Below, piece after piece: positions 34,998 to 43,396 of a stretch of DNA of 64,000 nt. Below the pieces are notes generated by a model that worked only from the letters and a program-made list of their open reading frames with translations, searched no databases and was not told where the DNA came from. This stretch comes from Prevotella sp. UBA2742 (lineage in GTDB: Bacteria; Bacteroidota; Bacteroidia; Bacteroidales; Bacteroidaceae), in assembly GCA_002353485.1 (NCBI GenBank), contig DEJS01000001.1:67911-131910 (forward strand), read 5' to 3'. Within the stretch, counting starts at the first letter, position 1. Each line of letters begins with the position of its first letter. Both the position numbers and the translations under genes were made by a program.

Positions 34998-36458
34998 TCA
35001 GGTGGCTTGGTTGGGCTGCACGGGGGTTAGCCCCATGTGACTTGCCTTTTGGATGAGGAGCTGCATGAGGGGCTCGCGCTCGTTAGGGACGCGGGCGTCG
35101 AGGACGGCGTCTTTGAGGTATTGTTTCAGTACGCCGACTTCGCGGGAGGGCTGGAGGTGGAACAGTTGCATGATTTCGTTGCCGTCGATGACGGGCTGGA
35201 GCAGGCGCCGGTAGTCTTTCTGCTTCAGGTCGGCCAGTTTTTCGCGGACGGTACGGAAGTTCTCGAGGAAGAGCTTCTTCTTTACCTCGTTCTTTGAGGT
35301 GATGTCAGCTTCACAGAGCAGCATGAGGTCGTCGATGTCATCGCCGGCGTCGTTGAGCAGACGGCGTACGGCAGAGTCTGTGACTTCGTTGTCGGCAATG
35401 ACTTGTGGGCGCATGTGCAGGTCGACGAGCTTCTGCACGTAGCGCATCTCTGCGCCCATGGGCAGTTTGAGCCGACGGAAGATGGCGGGCACCATGTTGG
35501 CGCCTATTGCGTTGTGGTTGTGGAAGGTCCAGCCCGTGCCGGGCTCCCATCGTTTAGATTTGGTCTTGCCAATGTCGTGCAGCAGGGCGGCCCAGCGGAG
35601 GTATAATGACCCTTCATTCTTTACTACGTTCTCGACGACTTCGAGGGTGTGGTAGAAGTTGTTCTTGTGTGCACGGCCGTCGCGTCGCTCTACGATGTCG
35701 AGTGCAGAGACTTCGGGCAGTATAATCTTTAACAGTCCGGTCTGGGCAAGGAGCTCGAGACCGATGCTGGGGTGGGGCGACAGCATTATCTTGTTGAGCT
35801 CGACGATGATGCGCTCGGCGCTTACTATGCGGATTCGGTCTGCCATGAGGCACAGGGCCTCGAGGGTGTCGGTCTCTATCTGGAAGTTGAGCTGTGTGGC
35901 AAAACGTATGCAGCGCATCATGCGCAGGGGGTCGTCGTTGAAGGTTACCTCGGGGTCGAGGGGGGTGGCTATGATGCCGTCCTCAAGGTCGGCTATGCCA
36001 TTGAAGGGATCGATTAGGCGGCCGAAGTGCTCTTTGTTGAGGCAGATGGCCATGGCATTGATGGTGAAGTCACGACGGTTCTGGTCGTCTTCCAGGGTGC
36101 CGTCCTCTACAGCGGGCTTGCGGGAATTGTGGGAATAGCTCTCGCGACGGGCTCCAACGAATTCTACTTCCAGTGCCCCCCCGGGTGCGGCAATCTTTAC
36201 TTGTGCAGTGCCGAAGCTCTTGAAGATGCTTAGGTGGGCGCGGGCCCCGAGCTGATGTTTTAGTCGCTTGGCAACCTCGATACCACTGCCCACTACTACT
36301 ACGTCGATGTCGGAAGAAGGACGCTCCAGGAAAATGTCGCGTACATAGCCTCCCACCACATAGCACTCTACGCCAAGTTCTTCGGCAACCAGGCTGATAC
36401 GGCGGAAGATGTCTTGGTCTAATATCTTTGCTAATGCTTTGTCAGAATAGAGCTTCAT
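34998..36458 (-). CDS. cca: CCA tRNA nucleotidyltransferase with HD domain
   Basis: A 486-residue class II nucleotidyltransferase. The head has GGYVRD and the metal-binding SDIDVVV, then the RRDFTINAMA motif and the basic RxxRF-type neck (PLRMMRCIRFATQL). A C-terminal HD domain has LLHDIGKTKS. It adds or repairs the 3' CCA of tRNAs; poly(A) polymerase activity is less likely given the HD domain. Divergent from the DUF1599 gene, each with its own -7 box. Confidence 0.93.
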   Translation of the reverse strand: MKLYSDKALAKILDQDIFRRISLVAEELGVECYVVGGYVRDIFLERPSSDIDVVVVGSGIEVAKRLKHQLGARAHLSIFKSFGTAQVKIAAPGGALEVEFVGARRESYSHNSRKPAVEDGTLEDDQNRRDFTINAMAICLNKEHFGRLIDPFNGIADLEDGIIATPLDPEVTFNDDPLRMMRCIRFATQLNFQIETDTLEALCLMADRIRIVSAERIIVELNKIMLSPHPSIGLELLAQTGLLKIILPEVSALDIVERRDGRAHKNNFYHTLEVVENVVKNEGSLYLRWAALLHDIGKTKSKRWEPGTGWTFHNHNAIGANMVPAIFRRLKLPMGAEMRYVQKLVDLHMRPQVIADNEVTDSAVRRLLNDAGDDIDDLMLLCEADITSKNEVKKKLFLENFRTVREKLADLKQKDYRRLLQPVIDGNEIMQLFHLQPSREVGVLKQYLKDAVLDARVPNEREPLMQLLIQKASHMGLTPVQPNQAT

Positions 36459-36484
36459 GGGCAGTATATGATGAAATTAGGCTG

Positions 36485-36492
36485 CAAAGGTA
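36485..36492 (-). promoter_or_regulatory. -7 box TACCTTTG for cca
   Basis: Minus-strand TACCTTTG, about 26 nt before the cca ATG at 36458. Confidence 0.6.
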
Positions 36493-36535
36493 CAAAAAAT
36501 TAAGGACAATGTTAGGCTCATTAAGTTTTTTTTTC

Positions 36536-36543
36536 TAACTTTG
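36536..36543 (+). promoter_or_regulatory. -7 box TAACTTTG for the tpiA block
   Basis: TAACTTTG after a T-rich stretch, 25 nt before the ATG at 36569. It divergently faces the cca promoter, with 43 bases between the boxes. Confidence 0.6.
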
Positions 36544-36568
36544 CACCCAAAATATGTTTGAGTAAGGT

Positions 36569-37123
36569 ATGGCAGGAACTAACGAGATAACAAATATGCA
36601 GTTTGAACAGGTGATGCGGGAGTGTCGCAGCCTGTTTGAGAAGAAACTCCACGACTATGGGGCTTCTTGGCGTATTCTGCGTCCGACATCGCTTACCGAC
36701 CAGTTGTTTATCAAGGCCAAGCGTATCCGGTCGCTTGAAATCAAGAAAGAGTCGATGGTAGGCGAAGGAATCCGTCCTGAATTCATTGCTCTTATCAATT
36801 ATGGTATCGTGGGGCTTATACAGCTGGCTAATGGCTTTAGTGATACGGTTGACATTAGTGTTGACGAGGCCATGACGCTTTATGACCAGTATGCCAACGA
36901 GGCTCTGGAGCTGATGAAGCGGAAGAACCATGACTACGACGAGGCTTGGCGTGGAATGCGTGTCAGTTCGTATACCGACTTTATCCTTACCAAGATAGAG
37001 CGTATTAAGGAGATAGAAAATATTGGCGGCGAGACTCTTGTAAGCGAAGGTGTTGATGCCAACTACATGGACATCATCAACTATGCCGTGTTTGGCGCTA
37101 TCAAGTTGAGTGTAGAGAGTTGA
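36569..37123 (+). CDS. DUF1599 protein (duplicated domain)
   Basis: A 184-residue protein made of two tandem copies of the same fold: CRSLFEKKLHDYGASWRILR near the start and ALELMKRKNHDYDEAWRGMR in the second half, each followed by a helix with K.RI. The pattern resembles all-alpha NTP-pyrophosphohydrolase-like folds, but no activity is established. It heads the block with the DoxX-like gene, tpiA, SPOR and folE, an order conserved in Bacteroides relatives. Its last codons and stop lie inside an AGTTGAG repeat. Confidence 0.88.
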   Translation: MAGTNEITNMQFEQVMRECRSLFEKKLHDYGASWRILRPTSLTDQLFIKAKRIRSLEIKKESMVGEGIRPEFIALINYGIVGLIQLANGFSDTVDISVDEAMTLYDQYANEALELMKRKNHDYDEAWRGMRVSSYTDFILTKIERIKEIENIGGETLVSEGVDANYMDIINYAVFGAIKLSVES

Positions 37124-37138
37124 GAGTTGGGAGTTGTG
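37115..37138 (+). repeat. short AGTTGAG-type repeat at a stop codon
   Basis: Three imperfect AGTTGAG/AGTTGGG/AGTTGTG heptamers. The first supplies the last codons and the TGA stop (37121-37123) of the DUF1599 gene. Same family as the array inside rsgA. Confidence 0.55.
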
Positions 37139-37141
37139 CAG

Positions 37142-38500
37142 ATGAAGAAGATCGTAGTAAATATTGCCCGGTTTGTGTTGGCTGTAGTCCTGATACTCTC
37201 AGGATTTGTCAAGGCTGTCGACCCCTTAGGTACGCAATATAAGATTACGGACTATCTGGACGCTCTCCATTTGGGACAATATGTTCCTGATACACTTGCT
37301 CTCGGTGCAAGTATTCTGCTTTCTGCCCTGGAGTTTATACTGGGAACTCTGCTGATGCTGGCTATACGTCGCCGCACGGTGTCATTGCTTGTTTTGCTGC
37401 TGATGTCCGTGATGACCTTAATCACGTTGTGGCTGGCTGTTGCCAACCCTATTAGCGATTGTGGCTGCTTCGGCGATGCATTGGTACTGACCAACTGGCA
37501 GACTTTCTTTAAGAATGTGATATTGCTGATGCTTTCCTTAGCCGTATGGAAGTGGCCATTGTCTATGGTCCGTTTCCTGTCAAGGAGCAAACAGTGGATA
37601 GTCATAAACTACACGGCAGTCTTCATACTCGTCGTGTCTGGCTGGTCGCTGTATGACTTACCCTATTTCGACTTCCGGCCCTATCACATCGGGGCTAATA
37701 TCCCAGAGGGAATGTCAATTCCGGATGATGCAGAACAGCCCCAGTTCGAGACAACGTTCATATTGGAGAGGAACGGTGAGCGCAGAGAGTTTACGACAGA
37801 TAACTATCCTGACTCTACATGGACCTTCGTCGATTCCAAGACCGTTCAGACTTCTGCCGGCTATGTTCCCCCTATACATGATTTCTCGATGACGCTTGTA
37901 GATACAGGGGTGGATATTACGGACTCTCTGCTCAACCTGCAGAGCTATGTGTTCCTTTTGGTGGCTCCGACCCTGGAGATGGCTGACGACAGTCGGTTAG
38001 ACCTGATAAATGAAGTTCATGCTTATGCTCAGGAATATGACTATCCTTTTTATTGCCTTACAGCCAGCGGCACAAAGGCTATTACTATATGGCGCGAGCA
38101 GACAGGTGCTGAGTATCCCTTCTGCCATACTGATGAGACGACGTTGAAGACTATCATCCGCAGCAATCCTGGGTTGTTGCTGATGAAGAATGGCACCATT
38201 ATCCGTAAGTGGAGCCATAACCGTCTTCCTGATGAATATGCCCTTAATGCTCCGTTGGAGAAGTTGGAATTGGGACAGTTACCAGACGATTCTGTGCCAG
38301 GAAAGATACTCGTCGTTCTCATGTGGTATGTATTACCGCTGCTGTTATTGTCGCTGATAGACAGATATTGGGAAATAAAGTCCTTTTTTAGTTATACAAC
38401 AAATAATAAGAAAAACAATGAGAAAGAAAATCGTAGCAGGCAACTGGAAAATGAACCTGAACCTGCAGGAGGGCATTGCCCTGGCCAAGGAGTTGAATGA
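37142..38500 (+). CDS. BT_3928-type DoxX/MauE-like membrane protein with thioredoxin-like part
   Basis: A 452-residue protein. Four hydrophobic segments in the first 165 residues form a DoxX/MauE-like redox membrane domain with the Cys pair SDCGCFGDA. After another membrane segment (about 158-178) comes a large extracytoplasmic or thioredoxin-like region, and a last membrane helix (about 393-410). The family is found beside tpiA in Bacteroidota. The final 27 codons run over the ribosome binding site and start of tpiA (83-nt overlap), giving a polar, probably non-conserved tail. The ATG at 37142 is chosen because MKKIVVNI begins the first membrane helix. Confidence 0.85.
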   Translation: MKKIVVNIARFVLAVVLILSGFVKAVDPLGTQYKITDYLDALHLGQYVPDTLALGASILLSALEFILGTLLMLAIRRRTVSLLVLLLMSVMTLITLWLAVANPISDCGCFGDALVLTNWQTFFKNVILLMLSLAVWKWPLSMVRFLSRSKQWIVINYTAVFILVVSGWSLYDLPYFDFRPYHIGANIPEGMSIPDDAEQPQFETTFILERNGERREFTTDNYPDSTWTFVDSKTVQTSAGYVPPIHDFSMTLVDTGVDITDSLLNLQSYVFLLVAPTLEMADDSRLDLINEVHAYAQEYDYPFYCLTASGTKAITIWREQTGAEYPFCHTDETTLKTIIRSNPGLLLMKNGTIIRKWSHNRLPDEYALNAPLEKLELGQLPDDSVPGKILVVLMWYVLPLLLLSLIDRYWEIKSFFSYTTNNKKNNEKENRSRQLENEPEPAGGHCPGQGVE

Positions 38501-39176
38501 AGCACTGAATGCAGATAAGCCCAACTGTGGCGTCATAATCTGTACACCGTTTATCCATTTGGCATCAGTGGCCACTGTTGTTAACCAGGATGTTATTGGC
38601 CTGGGTGCAGAGAACTGTGCCGACAAGGAGAAAGGTGCTTTTACAGGTGAAGTAAGTGCCGAGATGGTGAAGTCTACAGGTGCTCAGTACGTCATTCTGG
38701 GGCATTCTGAGCGTCGTGAGTACTACAAGGAGACTCCGGAAATTCTGAAGGAGAAAGTGCTGTTGGCATTGAAGAATGGCCTTAAGGTTATCTTCTGCAT
38801 CGGCGAGACCCTTGCCGAGCGTGAGGCCAACAAGCAGAACGAAGTTGTGAAGGCAGAGCTGGAGGGTAGCGTCTTCAACCTCAGCGAGGCCGACTTCCGT
38901 AACATCATCATTGCCTATGAGCCTATCTGGGCTATTGGTACGGGCAAGACAGCCACGGCAGAGCAGGCAGAAGAGATTCATGCCTACATCCGTAGCATCA
39001 TCGCCGAGAAGTATGGCCAGTCAGTAGCTGACGATACCAGCATCCTGTATGGTGGCTCATGCAAGGCCAGCAACGCTCCTGAGTTGTTCGCCAAGGCCGA
39101 TATCGACGGTGGCCTTATTGGTGGCGCTTCTTTGAAATGTGCAGACTTCAAGGGCATCATTGACGCCTGGAAATAA
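38418..39176 (+). CDS. tpiA: triosephosphate isomerase
   Basis: A 252-residue TIM barrel of the usual length. It shows the N-terminal Asn-Lys pair in AGNWKMN, the electrophile His in LGHSERR, the catalytic Glu in YEPIWAIGTGKTA and the phosphate loop LYGGSCK plus GGLIGGASL. It interconverts DHAP and glyceraldehyde-3-phosphate, and would also take up DHAP from rhamnulose-1-phosphate cleavage. Its start lies inside the previous gene; its stop shares a base with the next start (TAATG). Confidence 0.98.
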   Translation: MRKKIVAGNWKMNLNLQEGIALAKELNEALNADKPNCGVIICTPFIHLASVATVVNQDVIGLGAENCADKEKGAFTGEVSAEMVKSTGAQYVILGHSERREYYKETPEILKEKVLLALKNGLKVIFCIGETLAEREANKQNEVVKAELEGSVFNLSEADFRNIIIAYEPIWAIGTGKTATAEQAEEIHAYIRSIIAEKYGQSVADDTSILYGGSCKASNAPELFAKADIDGGLIGGASLKCADFKGIIDAWK

Positions 39177-39790
39177 TGAAGAAAGTTATTATCATCCTCA
39201 CTTTGTGTGCTGGCATTCACTTGAATGCCAGTGCACAGAGTTTTACTCAGCGTATACAGCAGAAGACACCAGGCATGGGCTCTGTAAGCGTGCATCAGAG
39301 TCAAGAGATTGACCAACTGGTGAATAGTGCCCAGCTGGCAGTTGCAAAGTACACTACAGCATCCTCTTCCACTAAGCCTGCTGCAAATACAGCCACCAAA
39401 CCGGCTGACTCTTCATCTTCATCGTCGGCATCGTCACCATCATCGTCGGCATCTTCATCGTCAGCATCTACTCCCGATGCAGGTGCCGCTCCTGTTGACA
39501 ACACCAAGAAGATGGCCCGTGGAGGCTATAAAGTCAACGGCTATAGGGTCCAGGCCTATGCCGGGGGCAATTCGCGTAAGGATCGTCTGCAGGCCGAGCA
39601 GGTAGGCAACCAGATAAAGGCCAGCTTTCCGGAAGAGCCTGTCTACGTGCATTTCTATTCACCCCGCTGGATATGCCGGGTGGGTAATTACCGTACTTAC
39701 GAAGAAGCACACCAGATGTTGGTCAGCATGCGAAAGCTTGGCTTCACTGAGGCCACTATCGTAAAAGGTAAGATAACGGTCTTCGACTAA
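39176..39790 (+). CDS. secreted SPOR-domain protein with Ser-rich linker
   Basis: A 204-residue protein with a signal peptide ending NASAQS. After a short helical region comes a low-complexity linker of Ser, Ala, Thr and Pro (about 62-102), then a SPOR domain (about 115-204; YRVQAYAGGNSRKDRLQAEQ, PVYVHFYSPRWICRVGNYR). SPOR domains bind denuded peptidoglycan glycan strands, so a role in the periplasm or at the division site is likely. Translationally coupled to tpiA by TAATG. Confidence 0.88.
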   Translation: MKKVIIILTLCAGIHLNASAQSFTQRIQQKTPGMGSVSVHQSQEIDQLVNSAQLAVAKYTTASSSTKPAANTATKPADSSSSSSASSPSSSASSSSASTPDAGAAPVDNTKKMARGGYKVNGYRVQAYAGGNSRKDRLQAEQVGNQIKASFPEEPVYVHFYSPRWICRVGNYRTYEEAHQMLVSMRKLGFTEATIVKGKITVFD

Positions 39791-39813
39791 AGTAGTAAAG
39801 ATTAAGAAAATAC

Positions 39814-40398
39814 ATGACTTCTGACAACGAAACATATCGCGAAGGACTTGACGAACTGTCCCAGCACTACTATAGGGTTCTTCAGCTATTGGGTGAAGAC
39901 CCTACCCGCGAGGGGCTGCAAAAGACCCCAATGCGTGTGGCCAAGGCCATGCAAGTGCTTACCCAAGGCTATTCGATGGATGCCCATGAGGTATTGCGGG
40001 CAGCCCTTTTCAAAGAAGACTATTCTCAGATGGTCATAGTTAAAGACATCGACTTCTTCTCGCTATGCGAGCACCACATGCTACCCTTCTATGGTAAGGC
40101 ACACGTGGCTTATATTCCTAACGGCTATATTACCGGGCTCAGCAAGATAGCCCGTGTCGTCGACATCTATGCCCATCGTTTACAAGTACAGGAGCGCATG
40201 ACGCTCCAGATTAAGGAGTGTATCGAGCAGACGCTCCACCCTCTCGGTGTTATGGTGGTCATCGAGGCCCGTCACATGTGCATGCAGATGCGTGGCGTGG
40301 AAAAGCAGAACAGCATAACTACCACCAGCGAATTCAGCGGAGCCTTTAATCAGGCCAAGACCCGTCAAGAGTTTATGAACCTCTTGCATCACCAGTAA
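39814..40398 (+). CDS. folE: GTP cyclohydrolase I
   Basis: A 194-residue enzyme opening GTP to dihydroneopterin triphosphate, the first step to folate. Key motifs: EDPTREGLQKTPMRV, the zinc-site Cys and His in FFSLCEHHMLPF, GLSKIARVVD, and the second zinc Cys in EARHMCMQMRG. The stop TAA shares a base with the following ATG. The folate gene folK is at 62 kb. Confidence 0.97.
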   Translation: MTSDNETYREGLDELSQHYYRVLQLLGEDPTREGLQKTPMRVAKAMQVLTQGYSMDAHEVLRAALFKEDYSQMVIVKDIDFFSLCEHHMLPFYGKAHVAYIPNGYITGLSKIARVVDIYAHRLQVQERMTLQIKECIEQTLHPLGVMVVIEARHMCMQMRGVEKQNSITTTSEFSGAFNQAKTRQEFMNLLHHQ

Positions 40399-40997
40399 TG
40401 GCAAATCATTTAAATCATCGATATATGGAACAGTTTAACAGTAACACTTACAAGAAACAAAGTCCCTGGCAGGAGTTTACCCATAGCTGTCTGGGCAAGG
40501 TTGTTATTCTGGCCGTGATAGTGTGCATACTTATTCTGCTTGCAGCTATTACGCGTCCCACTGAGAGCATGGTGCGTTGGCAGATGGAAGACAATATCCA
40601 ACAATGTCTCCAAGGTAGTGACAGCATCCAGAGCGATATCATTGATGACTATGTGGCAAACATTGGCCGCATGTTTACCCATGCTGATACTACGGAGACC
40701 AATCCTGAGCAGTATGCCACCTATAAGAAGCTAAACCAGCTAAAGGTGTACACACACATGCTCTACCGCTCGGCTCACATAGTCAACAATATCCATCCTG
40801 AGGGAATCCGCGTAGGTGTTGGCATCTTTGGTATCGTCATACCAACCATTAAGTATAGCGACCTGCTGATGAATACAGGAGCCGTACGAGGTGAATATGG
40901 CGGTCGCCTCATCCGTGAAGAGATTGTTGTCCCTGAAGATTTGGGCGAGAATCCTAATATACAGCCTTTCCATTACAAAGGTAACCCTGACGATTAA
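40398..40997 (+). CDS. uncharacterised single-pass membrane protein
   Basis: A 199-residue protein I do not recognise. It has one hydrophobic helix (about 32-52, VVILAVIVCILILLAAIT) and a roughly 145-residue domain, probably outside the membrane, with a glycine-rich hydrophobic patch GVGIFGIVIPTIKYSDLLMN. It overlaps folE by one base (TAATG); an ATG at 40425 is an alternative start. It is the last gene of the tpiA-folE block and is followed by a bidirectional terminator. Confidence 0.75.
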   Translation: MANHLNHRYMEQFNSNTYKKQSPWQEFTHSCLGKVVILAVIVCILILLAAITRPTESMVRWQMEDNIQQCLQGSDSIQSDIIDDYVANIGRMFTHADTTETNPEQYATYKKLNQLKVYTHMLYRSAHIVNNIHPEGIRVGVGIFGIVIPTIKYSDLLMNTGAVRGEYGGRLIREEIVVPEDLGENPNIQPFHYKGNPDD

Positions 40998-41027
40998 TAC
41001 TGTTCGTTAGGAGTAGCACGAAAGGAA

Positions 41028-41075
41028 AAAGAAACACGATTGGCAGCTGTCATGCTCGGCCAATCGTGTTTCTTT
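41028..41075. terminator. bidirectional intrinsic terminator between convergent genes
   Basis: Perfect 17-base arms (41028-41044 and 41059-41075), A-rich at the outer 5' end and T-rich at the 3' end, enclose a 14-base loop. It serves the folE block on the plus strand and the rhamnose operon on the minus strand. Confidence 0.85.
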
Positions 41076-41121
41076 CATATACATTCGGATGTAGGAGGAA
41101 GCTGTTTCCCTCCGTACCCAG

Positions 41122-41943
41122 TCAGCAAGGACGTTTCTTGGGAAGCTTGAATACGTCCTGAACCTCCTTCATCTGTTCCTCAGTCATGCCGTCAGGCTCA
41201 GACCCCATGGCCCGTGCGCACATATAGATGTTGGCAGCCTTGCAGAGCACGTCGGTCTGGTCGAAGGCATCCATGATGTCCTGCCCCACGGCCACCGTGC
41301 CATGCTTCTCCCACATCACCACGTCGTGCGTCTTAATTTGTTCCAGAGTAGCCTCAGCCAGTGCCACTGACGATGGCAGGGCGTAAGGCACGATGCCGAT
41401 GCCCAGCGGGGCAAAGGCCAGCGTCTCGGGTATCATCGACCACAGCACGCGTGTCATCTCGTCGCCCTTCAGGAAACGCTGGATGTGGCTCATGGCCACC
41501 AGCTCAATGGGATGCGTGTGCAGTGTGGCCTTGTAGCACGAACCAGTCTCCAGCAGGTAGTTCTGCAGAGCCAGGTGGGTAGGCAACTCAGAGGTAGGCA
41601 CTACAGGCTCGTCTGCAATCACCTCGTAGGATGCACAGTCGTCCATGATGCGGATGATGCTGCCGTTCTGCATCGGCCATCGGGCCAGGTCGCGCATACG
41701 CTTGCCCGTGCCCTTGCAATAGAAATACTTGCCACGCAGCTGGGGCAGCGTCATGCCGATGCCCACCACCTGCGAGATACCCTTCATGGCCTTGCACTCT
41801 TCGTCCATAAACTCGGTCACGTTGACGGTGATGTTACCGCCATTACGCTCCGCCCAGCCTTTCTGCCAGAGGTAACCCGTCACCTCGGCAATCTGATCAA
41901 TCACCGCCTTCAGTCCAGGGCGGCCTTCTAAAATACTTTTCAT
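41122..41943 (-). CDS. rhaD: L-rhamnulose-1-phosphate aldolase
   Basis: A 273-residue class II aldolase of the RhaD/FucA family: AERNGGNITVNVTEF near the start, zinc ligands in ATLHTHPIELVAMSH and in the later MWEKHGTVAVG block. It splits L-rhamnulose-1-phosphate into DHAP and L-lactaldehyde. The ATG at 41943 is chosen because the upstream in-frame codons lie in an octamer repeat array. Last gene of the rhamnose operon; the bidirectional hairpin at 41028-41075 follows it. Confidence 0.93.
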   Translation of the reverse strand: MKSILEGRPGLKAVIDQIAEVTGYLWQKGWAERNGGNITVNVTEFMDEECKAMKGISQVVGIGMTLPQLRGKYFYCKGTGKRMRDLARWPMQNGSIIRIMDDCASYEVIADEPVVPTSELPTHLALQNYLLETGSCYKATLHTHPIELVAMSHIQRFLKGDEMTRVLWSMIPETLAFAPLGIGIVPYALPSSVALAEATLEQIKTHDVVMWEKHGTVAVGQDIMDAFDQTDVLCKAANIYMCARAMGSEPDGMTEEQMKEVQDVFKLPKKRPC

Positions 41944-41970
41944 ATCTTTCGTTGTTATGTTATTCCGATG

Positions 41971-42050
41971 TTTCGAGGCTTCGAGGCCTCGATGCTTCGA
42001 GGTTTCGAAGTCTCGAGGTCTCGAGCTTTCGAAGTCTCGATGCTTCGATG
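41971..42050. repeat. ten phased octamers with an invariant TCGA core
   Basis: Ten consecutive 8-base units fill 41971-42050 without a phase slip: TTTCGAGG, CTTCGAGG, CCTCGATG, CTTCGAGG, TTTCGAAG, TCTCGAGG, TCTCGAGC, TTTCGAAG, TCTCGATG, CTTCGATG. All ten keep TCGA at positions 3-6 while the flanks vary among pyrimidine-pyrimidine and purine-G forms. It starts next to the stop codon of the transporter gene and separates it from rhaD inside the operon. Confidence 0.85.
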
Positions 42051-43391
42051 TTAATAGTTCTCGCCGTAGCGCTCCTTTGTGATGTCCTCCAGCGAGCGGC
42101 CGCGGGTGTTCGGGGCACCGATGACGCCCACCACCAGCGAGATGAGCAGCAGCGCTATCATGCAGTAGGCGGCCAGGGTGAATCCCTCGCCGTTGTCGCC
42201 ATAGATGTAGGTGAACAGCAGTCCCCACAGGGCCGACAGGCCACGGACGATGAAGAACATCAGTCCCTGGGCACCGGCACGGAACTTGGCCGGGAACAGC
42301 TCAGACCCCCACAGCGCGTAGAATATCTGTGGCGAGGCGCCGCCCTGCACGCCCCACAAAATGGCAAAGGCCCACAGTCCGGCGGGGCCGTTGACACCGA
42401 TGGTGACGATGACCAGCCATGCTGCCAGGGCAGCCACCAGCCCGAAGACGTAGATGCCCTTGTGCGACGTGCGGTCGATGAGCTTCGACGTGATGAATGT
42501 CACGCCCACGATGATGGCCCACTGGATGAAGTTCATCCAGTTGGCCTGCTCGTTGCTGACTCCACCTGCCGTCTCGTAGATGTGCGGCTGGAAGAATCCC
42601 ATGACAGAGGCCACGAGGTTCCACGTCAGATAGATGGTGGCCAGGAAGCAGACGGTCTTCACGGCGATGCTGTTGGAGAAGAGCACCCGTATATTGTCCA
42701 CGAGGCCGGGCTTCTTCTCTCCCGTCTCCTGTCCCTTGGTGAACTCGGCGCTCTCCTGTAGCTGGCGCTGCAGGTTCCATGCAATGAAGGCCACTACGAA
42801 CAGCGAGAGGAATACCAGGCGCGACGAGAACGCGTTGACGGCAGGCTCTGCCATGTCGGCTCCTCCTACGGCATGTGCTATCGACTCCACCCATCCGAAC
42901 AGGTAGCCTCCGGGTGCGAAGAACATTCCTAACAGCAGGATGACCATGGGCCCTATGCCCCACGACATCTGCGAGATACAGATGTTGCGCCCGCGGTTGT
43001 TGTTCTCCGACGACTCAGAGATGTATGTCCACGAGGCCGGCACGCCGACGCCCACCGAGATGCCCGTCACCAGGAAGCCGCATAGCAGCATGGGGAAGTT
43101 GGTGCTGAGCATGATGAGCAGCACGCCGGTCATGTATACCAGCAGGTTGTACGTGAAGATGAACTTTCGCCCGTACTTGTCGGCCAGGAACCCGCCGATG
43201 ATGGCGCCCACGGCCGCCCCTAAGCAGTTGGCCGAGATGAAGTTGAGCCACCCCAGGTGCACCTCCGACAGTCCAAGATACTTCTGCCACAAGGTCAGTC
43301 CCGATGCCCCGGCCACAATGGCGCCGGCATCCAGATAATTGGTAAGAGACACGGCTATGGTGCTCTTCAGACTTCCATAATTCTTTCCCAT
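42051..43391 (-). CDS. MFS sugar transporter, probably for L-rhamnose
   Basis: A 446-residue transporter with about 12 membrane segments. The A-like motif between segments 2 and 3 reads GGFLADKYGRKFIFT; a charged cytoplasmic loop lies mid-protein (about 220-245), and SELFPAKFRAGAQGL marks the sugar-porter-like second half. It belongs to the major facilitator superfamily rather than the classical RhaT family. Its place between isomerase and aldolase makes L-rhamnose the likely substrate. The ATG at 43391 is 5 nt after the isomerase stop; an upstream TTG is less likely. Confidence 0.85.
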   Translation of the reverse strand: MGKNYGSLKSTIAVSLTNYLDAGAIVAGASGLTLWQKYLGLSEVHLGWLNFISANCLGAAVGAIIGGFLADKYGRKFIFTYNLLVYMTGVLLIMLSTNFPMLLCGFLVTGISVGVGVPASWTYISESSENNNRGRNICISQMSWGIGPMVILLLGMFFAPGGYLFGWVESIAHAVGGADMAEPAVNAFSSRLVFLSLFVVAFIAWNLQRQLQESAEFTKGQETGEKKPGLVDNIRVLFSNSIAVKTVCFLATIYLTWNLVASVMGFFQPHIYETAGGVSNEQANWMNFIQWAIIVGVTFITSKLIDRTSHKGIYVFGLVAALAAWLVIVTIGVNGPAGLWAFAILWGVQGGASPQIFYALWGSELFPAKFRAGAQGLMFFIVRGLSALWGLLFTYIYGDNGEGFTLAAYCMIALLLISLVVGVIGAPNTRGRSLEDITKERYGENY

Positions 43392-43396
43392 AGCCT

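Noticed and set aside
41971..42050. CRISPR array
   Set aside because: The period is 8 bp with no unique spacers and no cas genes are nearby. It is a phased tandem array.
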